From contig CALSCR010002551.1 in the NCBI GenBank assembly GCA_943704495.1, forward strand, positions 5,972 through 37,975: DNA of 32,004 nucleotides, read 5' to 3'. Positions 10,648-19,246 of this stretch are shown here, piece by piece. A program made the translations under genes and the position numbers. The notes below the pieces were generated by a model, which searched no databases, was not told where the DNA came from, and saw nothing but the letters and a program-made list of their open reading frames with translations. The number at the start of each line of letters is the position of its first letter. Positions within the stretch are counted from its first letter, which is position 1. Source of the DNA: Pigoraptor chileana (taxonomy: Eukaryota; Opisthokonta; Filasterea).

Positions 10648-13129
10648 TGTGGAGTCCATGGGCACAGCCCCTATGACACTGACTTGAATCCTACATCTCT
10701 GTGTGTGTGTGTATGTTGTATGCTTATAAGTCTGCATCAAGGATGTTATTAATTTACCCTGCCCAGATCTTGGTCACCCTGGATTGGTGTGGTACTCTGT
10801 CATGTTCGCTTCCGTGGGTCATTTTCTGTGCGAGTTTTACTTTATGAATGCATATTGCGAGCATGACGTTTTTGTTCAGATACTGATGTCCCGGTGCTTA
10901 TATACACTGCCAAATGACTGCCCATATACACTGCGCCTTCGCTCGCATCTACAGACGCTTGTGTTCAACAACGCGAAGGGCAACGAGGTCGTCAAGCGGC
11001 TGGAGCTCCTATCGGCGAGGATGGACGGGTTCCGCAGGTCCTTTGAGTATATTCAGGTGAGCTCGTATGCCTGGCTTTTTATTCTTCTTTGCTTTGGGGA
11101 TTGCTACTCACGTGATTGTAGATGCACGAACTGAAGACCACACGCTGTGGTTGCAATTGCAGGACTATGTGAATATCTACGGCCTGAAAATCTGGCAGGA
11201 AGAAGTGAGCCGCATCGTCATGTACAACGTGGAGCAAGAGTGCAACAGCTTTCTCAAGACAAAGGTGTTTGACTGGCAGTCGGTGTACCAGTCGGCGGCT
11301 ATTCCGATTCCCAAGTTCCCCCCGGTCGACCGCGAGTCGGTCAACTTTATCGGCCGCCTCGCGAGGGAAATCCTGCGACTGACAGACTCGCGCACGACCG
11401 TTTACATTGACGCGATGAGCGCATGGTACGATGCGAAGACAACGCGCGAGTTGGTCAACATCAAGATGTTTGGCAGCCTCCACCGCGCAGTAGGGAGCTT
11501 TGGGCTTGCGGGATTGGACAGGCTGCTGTGCTTCATGGTGGTGCGTGAGATGCAGGCGTACACCGCCGCATACAAACGGCTCATCAAGGCGGACAAGAGC
11601 CTGCGCCAGATGATTGACGAGTGCGCCCAAGTTCTGGATCCTGCCACAGAAACGCCCGCAAATCCAGCCAAGGTGGGCCGGCAGTTGCTCATGTAAATGA
11701 ACATTTTGTGATGCGTAGGCGTGTTGTGTGGTGGTGCTCAGGCGAATGGAATGACCATGTTATGTAGACTCATCCAATGGATTCGAGTATTGAATTGTGT
11801 ATGTGGGTGTATGTGTGTGTGTGCTTTGGTTGTTGTGGTTGCGTGTGTTTACTATGTTTGTGGCTGGTTGCTAATGCCCCAAATAAATGCCGTGCTTCTT
11901 GCCTTCTGCCAGGTGTACCCTGTCGCCGCAACCAAGGGAGCAAGGCTGTGGTCGCTCTATCTCGACGCGGTGATGCGAGTCGGCCAGATTCAGCTCGTGC
12001 GCCGTTTGATTGCCAACGAACTGCGTGCGTCTGCGAGGGCCGACTCGAAGCTGCTCGCCTCGTGCCTCACCGTGATGAACGATTCGCTGATGGCGTCGAT
12101 CCACGCGCACTACAAGAACCCCGCCCTACCATACCCAAGTGACGATAACCCACTCCTCTATGAGGTGCGCACTGCTGCATATATTAGAGCCCCTTACTGC
12201 CTGTCAGACCTTCTGTTTTGGCTGTTTTGGCGTGTGTTGTACCTCGACTAACAAAGCCTTGTTTCCTATTCCATGACGGGGTCTGTAATCATGGGCAGCT
12301 CTCGCTCTATCTTGAAAGCGCGGGACTCGGAGACACTTTCTCCAAAATCTATGTGCCGACCCAGCAGCTGGAGCATCTGTCGCTCGTGAATGCACTCTTT
12401 GCGACCAGCCAGCTGCCGCGCCTTCAGTACACCAAAGGAGTCGGTGGGTGTGGCGCTTCAGTCCGCCTGATGTGTGTGTATGTTGCATTCCCGTGCATTG
12501 GATGGATGGGCCCTTGACGCCACTTGGGAATGCGTTACAACATTGTTACCCTGGCGTAATTGTTTTGGTCGCTTTTTGTTGTGACAATGGCAGCTGTCGG
12601 TACAGCTTACTGCTCTTTCGTTTCGATTTTTAATTTACTTTTTCTTTTTGTTCGTTTGCTTGCAGGTGCCATGCTGAGCAAGAACAAGAGCGACCCGCTC
12701 GATGGAGCGCCGTTTGTTGTCGGCATGCTTACGTTTGTCCGCCAGTTTCACGCCGCGCATCAAACGGAATTTCTGGCATACATGGGACAGTATATCCGCG
12801 CCCATGTCGTTGGCACGAGGTTTGTTTGTGTGTTCGAATGCCCGCAACTAAACTTGTGCTGGAGCTTGTCTTGCCCAGCTCTGAAAGCGCAAACTGTCTC
12901 TCTTGGTGGTCTTGTGGAGTCCATGGGCACAGTGCCCATGACGCTGACGCTGACTTGAATCCTACATCCCTTGGTCGTCTGCATTTGCAGGGACGCCAAG
13001 TCGATGGATCTTCCCGCGGAAGTCGTCAATGGCCTTGTGTTCCTGGAAGACTACTGCCGGTATGGTAGCATCAGCCGCAAGGCTGTCGAAAGCTGCATTC
13101 CAAACTATCTTTTCGACCATTTCAAGTAA
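7748..13129 (+). CDS. WASHC5: Strumpellin, WASH regulatory complex subunit 5
   Basis: Core scaffold of the WASH complex, which activates Arp2/3 on endosomes and drives retromer-dependent sorting. Eleven exons: 7748-7969, 8090-8281, 8467-8561, 8670-9165, 9428-10576, 10955-11056, 11163-11672, 11913-12164, 12299-12443, 12666-12819 and 12991-13129. Phases all agree, giving 1151 residues (human 1159). Similarity to human strumpellin runs end to end: MDFLAENN at the start, then [80 protein letters not shown] and the C-terminal LFDHFK. The ATG at 7748 is chosen because it gives the conserved N terminus. Introns 5 and 10 each hold one sense-oriented copy of the repeat family. Intron 3 has an unusual GTCGGT donor. 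Intron 7 is rich in G and T. Confidence 0.97.
10616..10712 (+). repeat. Introner-like repeat, copy in WASHC5 intron 5
   Basis: A CT tract (10616-10643) leads into GTGGAGTCCATGGGCACAG and then, after a short variable link, GACACTGACTTGAATCC and TACATCTCT. It is followed by a GT run. Sense orientation in a 378-bp intron. Identical in its core to the copies on the opposite strand in minus-strand genes. Confidence 0.85.
12893..12970 (+). repeat. Introner-like repeat, copy in WASHC5 intron 10
   Basis: Best-preserved core. CATGGGCACAGTGCCCATG (12922-12940) is a perfect inverted repeat with a single-base centre, followed by two CTGAC motifs and TTGAATCCTACATC. The copy fills the 3' half of a 171-bp intron and ends about 20 bp before the acceptor AG at 12990. 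Sense orientation. The CTGAC motifs stand where a branch point would be expected. Confidence 0.85.
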
Positions 13130-13290
13130 CGCCACTACCAGCGGGATAGCCGAGACGACCACGCAGACCACCATGGTGTCGGGTGCCTGCCGCGATGCGT
13201 GCCAATGCAATTCAGTACAAATGGAAAAGCACTCCTTCAGTGGAATAGGACAATTTAATGAGAGCAGCTGCACATGCTTGCGAATATTTA
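13130..13290. other. Convergent gap, WASHC5 / AIMP3-like gene
   Basis: Only 161 bp separates the two stop codons, so the 3' untranslated regions probably overlap. Nothing else is recognisable. Confidence 0.6.
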
Positions 13291-15109
13291 CTACGCCTTG
13301 CGTGCCGACGTCGATGGCTGATCGTCCGTGTGCTGCAATGGTGGATGTGGCGTGGTGTGTGTGGGCAAGTAGGATATGAGGTTGCAGTCAACTAGTCAGA
13401 TCTGACAACGTTTCGAGATGTATGATTCAAGTCAGTGTCTTAGACGTGTGCCCATGGACTCCACAAAAAACAGCGCACTGGACCCCGTTCAAAGTGAGAT
13501 ATATGTGATTCTTAGGCCGTGCCTATCTCAACAAGAGTGAGGGAGAGAGCGCGAGAGAAATGTAGGATTCAATTCAGTGTCTTAGGCACTGTGCCCATGG
13601 ACTCCACAAGAGAGAGAGAGAGAGAGAGAGAGCGAGTGAGAGTGAGAGAGAGATGTAGGATTCAAGTCAGTGTCTTTGGCGCTATGCCCAAGGACTCCAC
13701 AAAAGAGAGAGAGAGACCTTCAGTACTCAAAACGCCTTAGGCATAAGCCCATCGACTCCAAAGAGAGATAGAGAGAGAGGTAAATCCTTGGCACATTGGC
13801 AGCACTCATAACTCACCCCAACGGCGAAAAGGGGATGCCCCGCATAGAAGTTTGAGCGCTGCACGACCACGCGCGGTGGTCCCTGACGGAAAGCATCAAC
13901 AGTGTGCTGCACGTGATCGAACCACCGGAGGAGATGGACAAACTCTCCGTGGCGGAGGGGCGAGAGTCCCGCCTGCGTAGACAGCGAGATGAGCCTCATT
14001 GCCCAAGAATGCACGCACACCGCACAAGCAATTACAACATAACAATGACGGCAGGCATAGTGACACTCACCACAGTCGCCCGGAGCGCACAGTACACAGC
14101 AATGTCCGCGAGGGTGGCGTCATTGCCCAAAAGATACACATGATCGGCCAGAGCCCCATTTACGGTCTGAGAAAGGATTGCGAAACGGAAGGAGAGTTAG
14201 TGGATTGCGCATTTATGAAGCGCACCAGGATTAGTACCACACGGGCGCATGGGAGTGCATACGGGCACATGGGAGTATACCTGCAGGACACCAGTGACGC
14301 GCTTGGCGTCATTTGAGCGGACCGCACCCTCGACATCAATCTTGGCAAAGGACAGCCACTGCGATACCTACATAAGGCTTCAAAAATGCGCGATGATAGA
14401 CACAAGCAATCAGCGGCCACAGACACAAGCACAACAATCAAATTTTAAATTGGAAAGCAAACAAGAAAACGTGTTCGCACCAATGCATAGTCCGCCTCAT
14501 TACGGCCAGTAAGCTGCTTCTGGGACTGAGATGCGACAAAGAGGGCCGTTGCGTGGAGACCGACAAGGGATCCCTCTGCAGATAGCACGGCTGGTGTCTG
14601 GGAAGAGCGAATGCAAACAAAAGTTACAGTGCGACCAATGCGAAACCAAATTGTTTGCGTGAACATCGCATGCACAAGTGACAAGTAAGTCGTGCGCTTG
14701 GGTGTGCCGGGCGTGTTTGTCAATTGCGAAAAAGACATGGTGAATTACTTGACGGCTTGATGGCGAGCAATCACAGCGAGTGCTGTGTCCATGCATGAAG
14801 CGCCGCGCCAGCCGAGAAGTATGCTTTGTATGGACATATAATCCCATAGCACTGCTTAATGGCTGGTCTGTCAGCCCTTTCTATCTATGCTGCACTCGAC
14901 TCCAATGAGCGATTACACACCTCCCCGCCGGGTGAAGCCTTCTTGAGGCCAGCGGGATGCTGCTTGCCGGACGGATCAACGCTAATGACGGAGATGGATG
15001 TGGATCTGAGACCCCCGTACGACGTGAGCACGGCGAAGAGGTCCTTCCATGCGGCCTCCTCCGCACCTGCGCTCACAAATACTTCTACGGCAGGAGTGGA
15101 TGCCGCCAT
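13291..15109 (-). CDS. EEF1E1: AIMP3/EEF1E1-like GST-fold protein of the aminoacyl-tRNA synthetase complex
   Basis: AIMP3 (p18) is a GST-like scaffold that holds methionyl-tRNA synthetase in the multisynthetase complex. Exons: 15109-14921, 14597-14481, 14367-14281, 14166-14071, 13972-13817 and 13332-13291. Every intron is phase 0; the product is 228 residues (human 174). Recognisable family segments: TPAVLSAEGSLVGLHATAL, then SQWLSFAKIDVEGAV, the diagnostic DHVYLLGNDATLADIAVY, and LRWFDHVQH with VVVQRSNFYAG, each in human AIMP3 order. A divergent N-terminal exon of 63 residues and a 14-residue terminal exon (HTDDQPSTSARKA) are extra. The last intron (13333-13816) is mostly a tandem array of the repeat family. 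Other GST-fold synthetase-complex proteins (AIMP1 or MetRS N-terminal domains) are alternatives, but no EMAPII or synthetase domain follows. Convergent with WASHC5, 161 bp apart. Confidence 0.8.
13416..13771 (-). repeat. Tandem array of introner-like repeats in the last AIMP3 intron
   Basis: Five copies in a row, all sense to the minus-strand gene: cores near 13416-13468, 13500-13545 (degenerate), 13559-13615, 13652-13703 and 13719-13760 (degenerate), separated by GA/CT tracts. The array takes up about three quarters of the 484-bp intron (13333-13816). Third and fourth copies keep most of the core and the TTGAATCCTACAT end; the outer copies are more diverged. Confidence 0.85.
14241..14280 (-). 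repeat. 20-nt tandem duplication at the donor of AIMP3 intron 3
   Basis: Two direct 20-nt units (14241-14260 and 14261-14280) differ at a few positions. The outer unit contains the GTATAC donor; the inner one has ATGCAC in its place. A TACTAAT sequence identical to the yeast branch-point core follows a few bases further into the intron on the minus strand. Confidence 0.8.
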
Positions 15110-15407
15110 TTTAGTCCACCGTCGTTACGTGCCAATTGACAGTGTCCTTGCCCAATGGTTTTTGTGTGCGTGTGTGTGTTTGTGCGTGGTGGTCAGGATA
15201 TAAAGTCGCATCTCACTGTGCATGCAGTTCCCGGGCACTGACCTGAGGGCCCGTTTCTGTCAAGGGTACCCAAAATTGTGAACTGTCTCGGTACGGCCGG
15301 GCACGTGACCGCCTGACTGGCGTGGAGTGATAAATATCAAATTCAGTAGACCCTCTATTATACATAGTTTCATCTGTGGCATCGTCTTACTTCACATTCA
15401 GCTGAAA
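15110..15407. promoter_or_regulatory. Divergent upstream region, AIMP3-like gene / UXT
   Basis: A 298-bp shared upstream gap. It holds a CCAAT box at 15132-15136 and a CACGTGAC E-box at 15302-15309. An AT-rich stretch with TATTATACATAG lies about 45 bp before the UXT start. Confidence 0.5.
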
Positions 15408-16069
15408 ATGGACGCCATGGACGGGTCTGTCCGTGGAACTGCTAGTCAGGACCTCGTTGCGGAGAAAATTCGTGAGTATGAGCGGTTTTTGGGCGACCGC
15501 CTGCAGACGGATCTGCGGCTGGCTCTTGCCGCGCGCGACCGCGTGTATGCACGCTCAGCCGAGTACTTGCGTCTGCGGTCCGCTATCGAGGCGATGCAGG
15601 CGAGCGGTGCGATGCCCAGCGGGGTCTCTGCAATGGTGGACCTTGGATGCAACTTCTATGCACAGGCGCGGGTGGAGGACGCATCTCACATATACGTCGA
15701 GGTTGGCTTTGGATTCTATGTGCAGTTCACGGCGGAGGAAGCGCTTGCGTTCATTGACAAGAAAACTGCTCAACTCAACGGGTAAGGATACTGCGACTTC
15801 TGTAGAAGTTAGCGCGTGGGAGTCGCATGTGCCAAAGTGGAAATCTACCCACTCGTTAAATTGGAAAACAATTTTATCGAATGCGGTTATTGCTACTATC
15901 GAATACCGCGACACCTATAATAATCAAACGCTTCCCTTCTGATCCCAGGTCTGCCAACGATCTATCCGCACAGGCCGCCAAAATCCGCGCCCACATAAAG
16001 CTTGTTCTCGAGGCCCTACAAGAGCTTCAATTTGGAGGCGCACGTCGTCCCCAACAGCGCATCTTGTGA
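15408..16069 (+). CDS. UXT: UXT, alpha-type prefoldin-like protein
   Basis: Small prefoldin-fold protein, known as a subunit of the URI/R2TP prefoldin-like co-chaperone and as a transcriptional cofactor. Exons 15408-15781 and 15949-16069 join in phase (GG|G) to give 164 residues (human 157). Two amphipathic helices flank the beta-hairpin block: EKIREYERFLGDRLQTDLR, then VDLGCNFYAQ, IYVEVGFGFYVQF and ALAFIDKKTAQLN, then IRAHIKLVLEALQELQ. These follow human UXT in order and spacing. The ATG at 15408 (MDAMDGS) is preferred over upstream in-frame codons because it matches the family length. Divergent from the AIMP3-like gene (298 bp) and convergent with the unrecognised gene at 16192-17557 (122 bp). 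Confidence 0.93.
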
Positions 16070-16191
16070 TTGTCGCGGAGAGTGTGCGCTGTGCGTCGTG
16101 GAATCAGCCTCGGTCACGTGCGCGGCGTCCTCTGCCGCGCAGCCAGTCCCGGTCTGGTTCAGTCCCTTCCCTCCCCACCACTCCGTCCCCA

Positions 16192-17557
16192 TCACTCTGG
16201 CGGCGACGACACAGCCGCTCCTCCGCGCACACTAGCAGCGGCGCCGCTTTGCAATAGGGGCTTGAATGCGCAGAGGGGCTCTGGAGTCGTCCCCCGAATG
16301 GGATTGTATGTGTTGGACTTGGCGTACAGCTGCATTCCCCGCCGCGACATGCGCTCCTGCATAGCAAGGCCAAAGATAGAGGACGATCAGCTTGGAATCG
16401 GTGCGGAGGGAGACTAGCAAGACAAAGCGCAACCCACCATGACCCCGTAGTCGTGCCGCCGCAACTCGCTTCCCTGGGAATTATCAGCATAGCCGCCCGT
16501 GATAAGGTTATATCCAACGCTGTATAAGATGCGCACATACGTTAGCGATGCGGTTGTGTTCTTGTGCGCCAGCTATGACCAAGGGGCCAGTGTAAATACA
16601 CAGCACATGACTAGTGGCTCTGCTGTAGCACTCTTTCCTTTCATCGCAGTAAGCAACAACCGACCTGTTTTCGTTGAGCCGCGACTGCTCCCGTCGGGCC
16701 TCTAGTTTCACCATCCCCATGTTGCGGCGCCCGTCAACCTCTCCACGGTGCATGTCTTCGCGGTCCCGCATTCGCTTGCTGAGGAGTGTGTCGCACATGG
16801 GTAGTGTGGAGATAAAGTCAATGCAGCGGTGAATGGACTGTTTGGGCGAATCGAACGAACAGGGTAGTCAACCACCTAGCACAGAAAATCACATGCAAGT
16901 TGATTGCTATGTGCGAAAGCACACCTTAACGCCCCGATGATTACATCCTTTTGTCGGCGTTCTCGATCCAATTCGGGCGCCGTTGAGAGAATGGATGGCC
17001 GGGACAATTCTTCGAGCGCTGCACCACAAAGCAAGACAACGTGTAAGGAAAGAGAATGGCCAAGCGATCATCTTTAGTTGTGGATGGCGTGGAGATGGAT
17101 TCTCATGAGGGTTGGCAGGTTGAACACATACATGGGCGCCCCCCCGGTGCATCGTGCGATAGCCGTACGCCTGCCTTGGCGTATTGTCGCTTCCCAGAGA
17201 TCATTCCCTGCATAAACAGGAGAGTATTAGTGACGCAGTTTTCCCACGAGAAGCCCACAGAAAATACTTGATGCACGGCGGAGCACCAACCGGATCCCTG
17301 CTTCCATGATAGACTTCGCGCTTCCCATCAGCCGCCGACTCGCGTCCGCCGTTGCTGCGCCCACCAGGAGATTTCGAGCGTGAACTGCCGTTGATGTGCA
17401 TTTTGGTATGTGTCTGAGTGTGCGGATGCAACTGTGTGGCTTGCGGTGCACTAGCGAGTCCAGTGCGTCCTTGCGAGTGGGTTGACGTGCGGCTATCGAC
17501 GCCTCCCCTGGCGCCCGCTTTGCTGCTCAACGGGCGCACGGGCTGTGTTTCCGGCAT
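16192..17557 (-). CDS. Unrecognised basic protein, six exons
   Basis: I do not recognise the family. Proposed exons: 17557-17287 (donor uncertain), 17207-17132, 17018-16925, 16837-16665, 16519-16438 and 16356-16192. Only this set keeps all phases open, giving about 286 residues. The first 75 or so residues are low-complexity (Ser, Gly, Arg, Thr, His) and probably disordered. The remainder is basic and more ordered, with SIHRCIDFISTLPMCDTLLS, then SKRMRDREDMHRGEVDGRR, a probable helix KLEARREQSRLNEN, then VGYNLITGGYADNSQGSE and MQLYAKSNTYNPIRG near the C terminus. Short Tyr-Asn-x-[IL]-x-x-[GN] motifs of this style occur in some flagellar microtubule-associated proteins, but that is only an impression. 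Exon 4 uses the same odd GTCGGT donor as WASHC5 intron 3. The gene model is moderately supported; function is unknown. Confidence 0.55.
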
Positions 17558-17947
17558 AATAAAAGGGGTTCTCTATTGCAATAAATGAATGCGCCATTAA
17601 ATAAGAGTCACTACTTCTCCATGAAATCATTTTTGATCATCATCACACGCAGTCCGAAAGTTATCGGCTGCGGCAGTTCGGCACACATAAGCTCAGTGAA
17701 CCAATTCGGTTGTCAAGGTGGCCGGGGGTTACTCCGGCGGATGCCACGGATAAATAATGTGGAAATCCGGCTTCTGTTGGATATTTGAGTCGAGCTAGTT
17801 TCAGTTTACTTAGACGAGGTTGATTAAGCGAAATTTCGCTTAGAGTTTGAGGATGTAACACAATAACGGGAGGCTACCACTGCATCGTGAAAGCTGACAC
17901 CACACACAAAACAGACGAACCGAAGGCGTACGTGATTTATTGCAGGA
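17558..17947. promoter_or_regulatory. Divergent upstream region, unrecognised gene / NuiA-like gene
   Basis: A 390-bp gap between divergent starts. No clear CCAAT or E-box element is seen. An undetected 5' exon of the NuiA-like gene cannot be excluded. Confidence 0.4.
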
Positions 17948-18763
17948 ATGGGGCGCAGTACGTTTCTTCGCAGTTTGGGTCTGCTTTCAAAGGTATATAT
18001 GTTCGCTCAGTATGGCCCAAACGACCCAACAAACTGTTGGTCCACAACACTTATATCACTTTGCATGCGTCATTTTCTTGCTCTACTCAAGGCACGCGTT
18101 CCGGCCAGTGTGGCTCCCAGACTTACAAATATGAGTGCGCGTGGACTAGCAACGAACAGCAACGTCCCACTTCCGCGATTCGTCAGCGACATCAACGACG
18201 CGCCATCAATCCGTTTGCCAGGAGTGAAGAATGTTTTTCGCGATCCCCTGGCGGCTCTATCCGGGAATATTCTGACTTCGTCGTCACAAATAGCATTGCT
18301 CGAATCGTCGTCGAGTGAGGACATCAAATTTGTGGCCCGCCTTGGTGACCTCGCGAAAGAATTTTCCTGGCGCTCGGAAACAGACGAACCGTTGATGTCG
18401 TGCCTCTTTCATTGGATCAAGGATTCTCCGTTTGAGCCTCAAGCGTTCCTGGACAGTATTGGGGCTGAGCCGCGCTTGCTGGAAGACGATGAATGCAGCG
18501 GAACCACACAGATGTATTCTCGCTCGCTGGACGATGTTGAGGACATTGAGGACTTGTTCGCACGAAAGATCGACAGCGAGGAAGCTGACGCAGAAAAGAT
18601 TCGGTCAACGACTAGCACCTTGATCTCGCAATTGTCCAGCTTACGCACCTTACATTATATTCATTTCGGGAGTGAGAAGTTCAACCCGGTGCTTATTTTT
18701 ATTGTTGGTGTCACCACAACCGGCAATATTGGGGGAATCGTGACCGGTGCAGTTGAAACATGA
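17948..18763 (+). CDS. Nuclease A inhibitor (NuiA)-like protein with probable mitochondrial presequence
   Basis: The C-terminal part matches the NuiA family, whose cyanobacterial founder blocks the non-specific nuclease NucA; Drosophila EndoGI is a related inhibitor of EndoG. FSWRSETDEPLMSCLFHW corresponds to the NuiA segment with LLFMSESDYPFEVFLW, and IVGVTTTGNIGGIVTGAVET ends the protein exactly as NuiA does (..STKVVET). The Glu of S-E-[ST]-D and the C-terminal Thr, both reported to contact the nuclease site in NuiA, are present. An acidic linker (LEDDECSG to DAEKI) is longer than in the bacterial protein. A 99-nt stretch, 17993-18091, has GT...AG ends, is phase 0 and contains no stop. If spliced out, the product is 238 residues and begins MGRSTFLRSLGLLSK, then ARVPAS, an Arg/Ser-rich, acid-free leader. 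The alternative start at 18131 would remove most of it. Confidence 0.78.
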   Translation: MGRSTFLRSLGLLSKVYMFAQYGPNDPTNCWSTTLISLCMRHFLALLKARVPASVAPRLTNMSARGLATNSNVPLPRFVSDINDAPSIRLPGVKNVFRDPLAALSGNILTSSSQIALLESSSSEDIKFVARLGDLAKEFSWRSETDEPLMSCLFHWIKDSPFEPQAFLDSIGAEPRLLEDDECSGTTQMYSRSLDDVEDIEDLFARKIDSEEADAEKIRSTTSTLISQLSSLRTLHYIHFGSEKFNPVLIFIVGVTTTGNIGGIVTGAVET

Positions 18764-19246
18764 TCGTCTGGGATGTTTTGCACATGCGCATGAATGCACA
18801 TTGATGGCTTTCATGTGTCTTTCTTGCCGACTTGCATCTGAATTTATAATGATGGACCTGGATATTCAGCAACACGTTAGCAAATTTATAAATGAAACTC
18901 AAATAGAACAAGAACTAATTTTGTCAAGTTTTTGAGAGAGGTATCTTGATGAGTAGGACCCTGGTTTCCACATGCACTTGGAATTTTGAATGTTTTTTCA
19001 TTGTCAATTTTCATAATCTCATCTCATAATAATATCTCAATATGATCACAATAATGAGTTTTCACAACCAATCAGGAGATTTTGATTTTGATAAAAACTA
19101 AAAATCGATTTGTTATGTATGCATACATATGCGAACAAACTTGTGATTCATTAAATCAATATCATAATTTGGTTCATTTATCTGTCTAGCAATACAAGAA
19201 AGAAAAAATTGTCTACTAATTAATGCAGAATTTATAGCGAGCTCAT
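18764..19246. other. AT-rich convergent intergenic region
   Basis: Markedly more AT-rich than the rest of the window, between the stops of the NuiA-like gene and SPG11. It contains a perfect 16-nt palindrome TATGTATGCATACATA at 19114-19129 and short direct repeats built on TCATAAT and TCTCATA. No gene or RNA is recognised. Confidence 0.6.

Noticed and set aside
10616-10712. The repeat as a retroelement or a DNA transposon with a coding body
   Set aside because: It is under 100 bp, with no open frame, terminal repeats or recognisable target-site duplication. No larger virus-like or transposon body was seen anywhere in the window.
11673-11912. GT-rich sense bias of introns as a general rule
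   Set aside because: Several introns in the receptor, WASHC5 and PSMB2 genes are rich in G and T on the coding strand, but ARMC1 intron 2 carries (CA)n in sense, so the pattern is not consistent.
13416-13771. A CRISPR-like or satellite array
   Set aside because: Copies are diverged, unequally spaced by simple GA tracts, lie in an intron, and match single copies elsewhere in introns. Nothing suggests unique spacers.
18764-19246. A tRNA or other structured RNA in the AT-rich gap
   Set aside because: The only structure seen is a short palindrome; no cloverleaf, polymerase III box or conserved RNA motif is evident.
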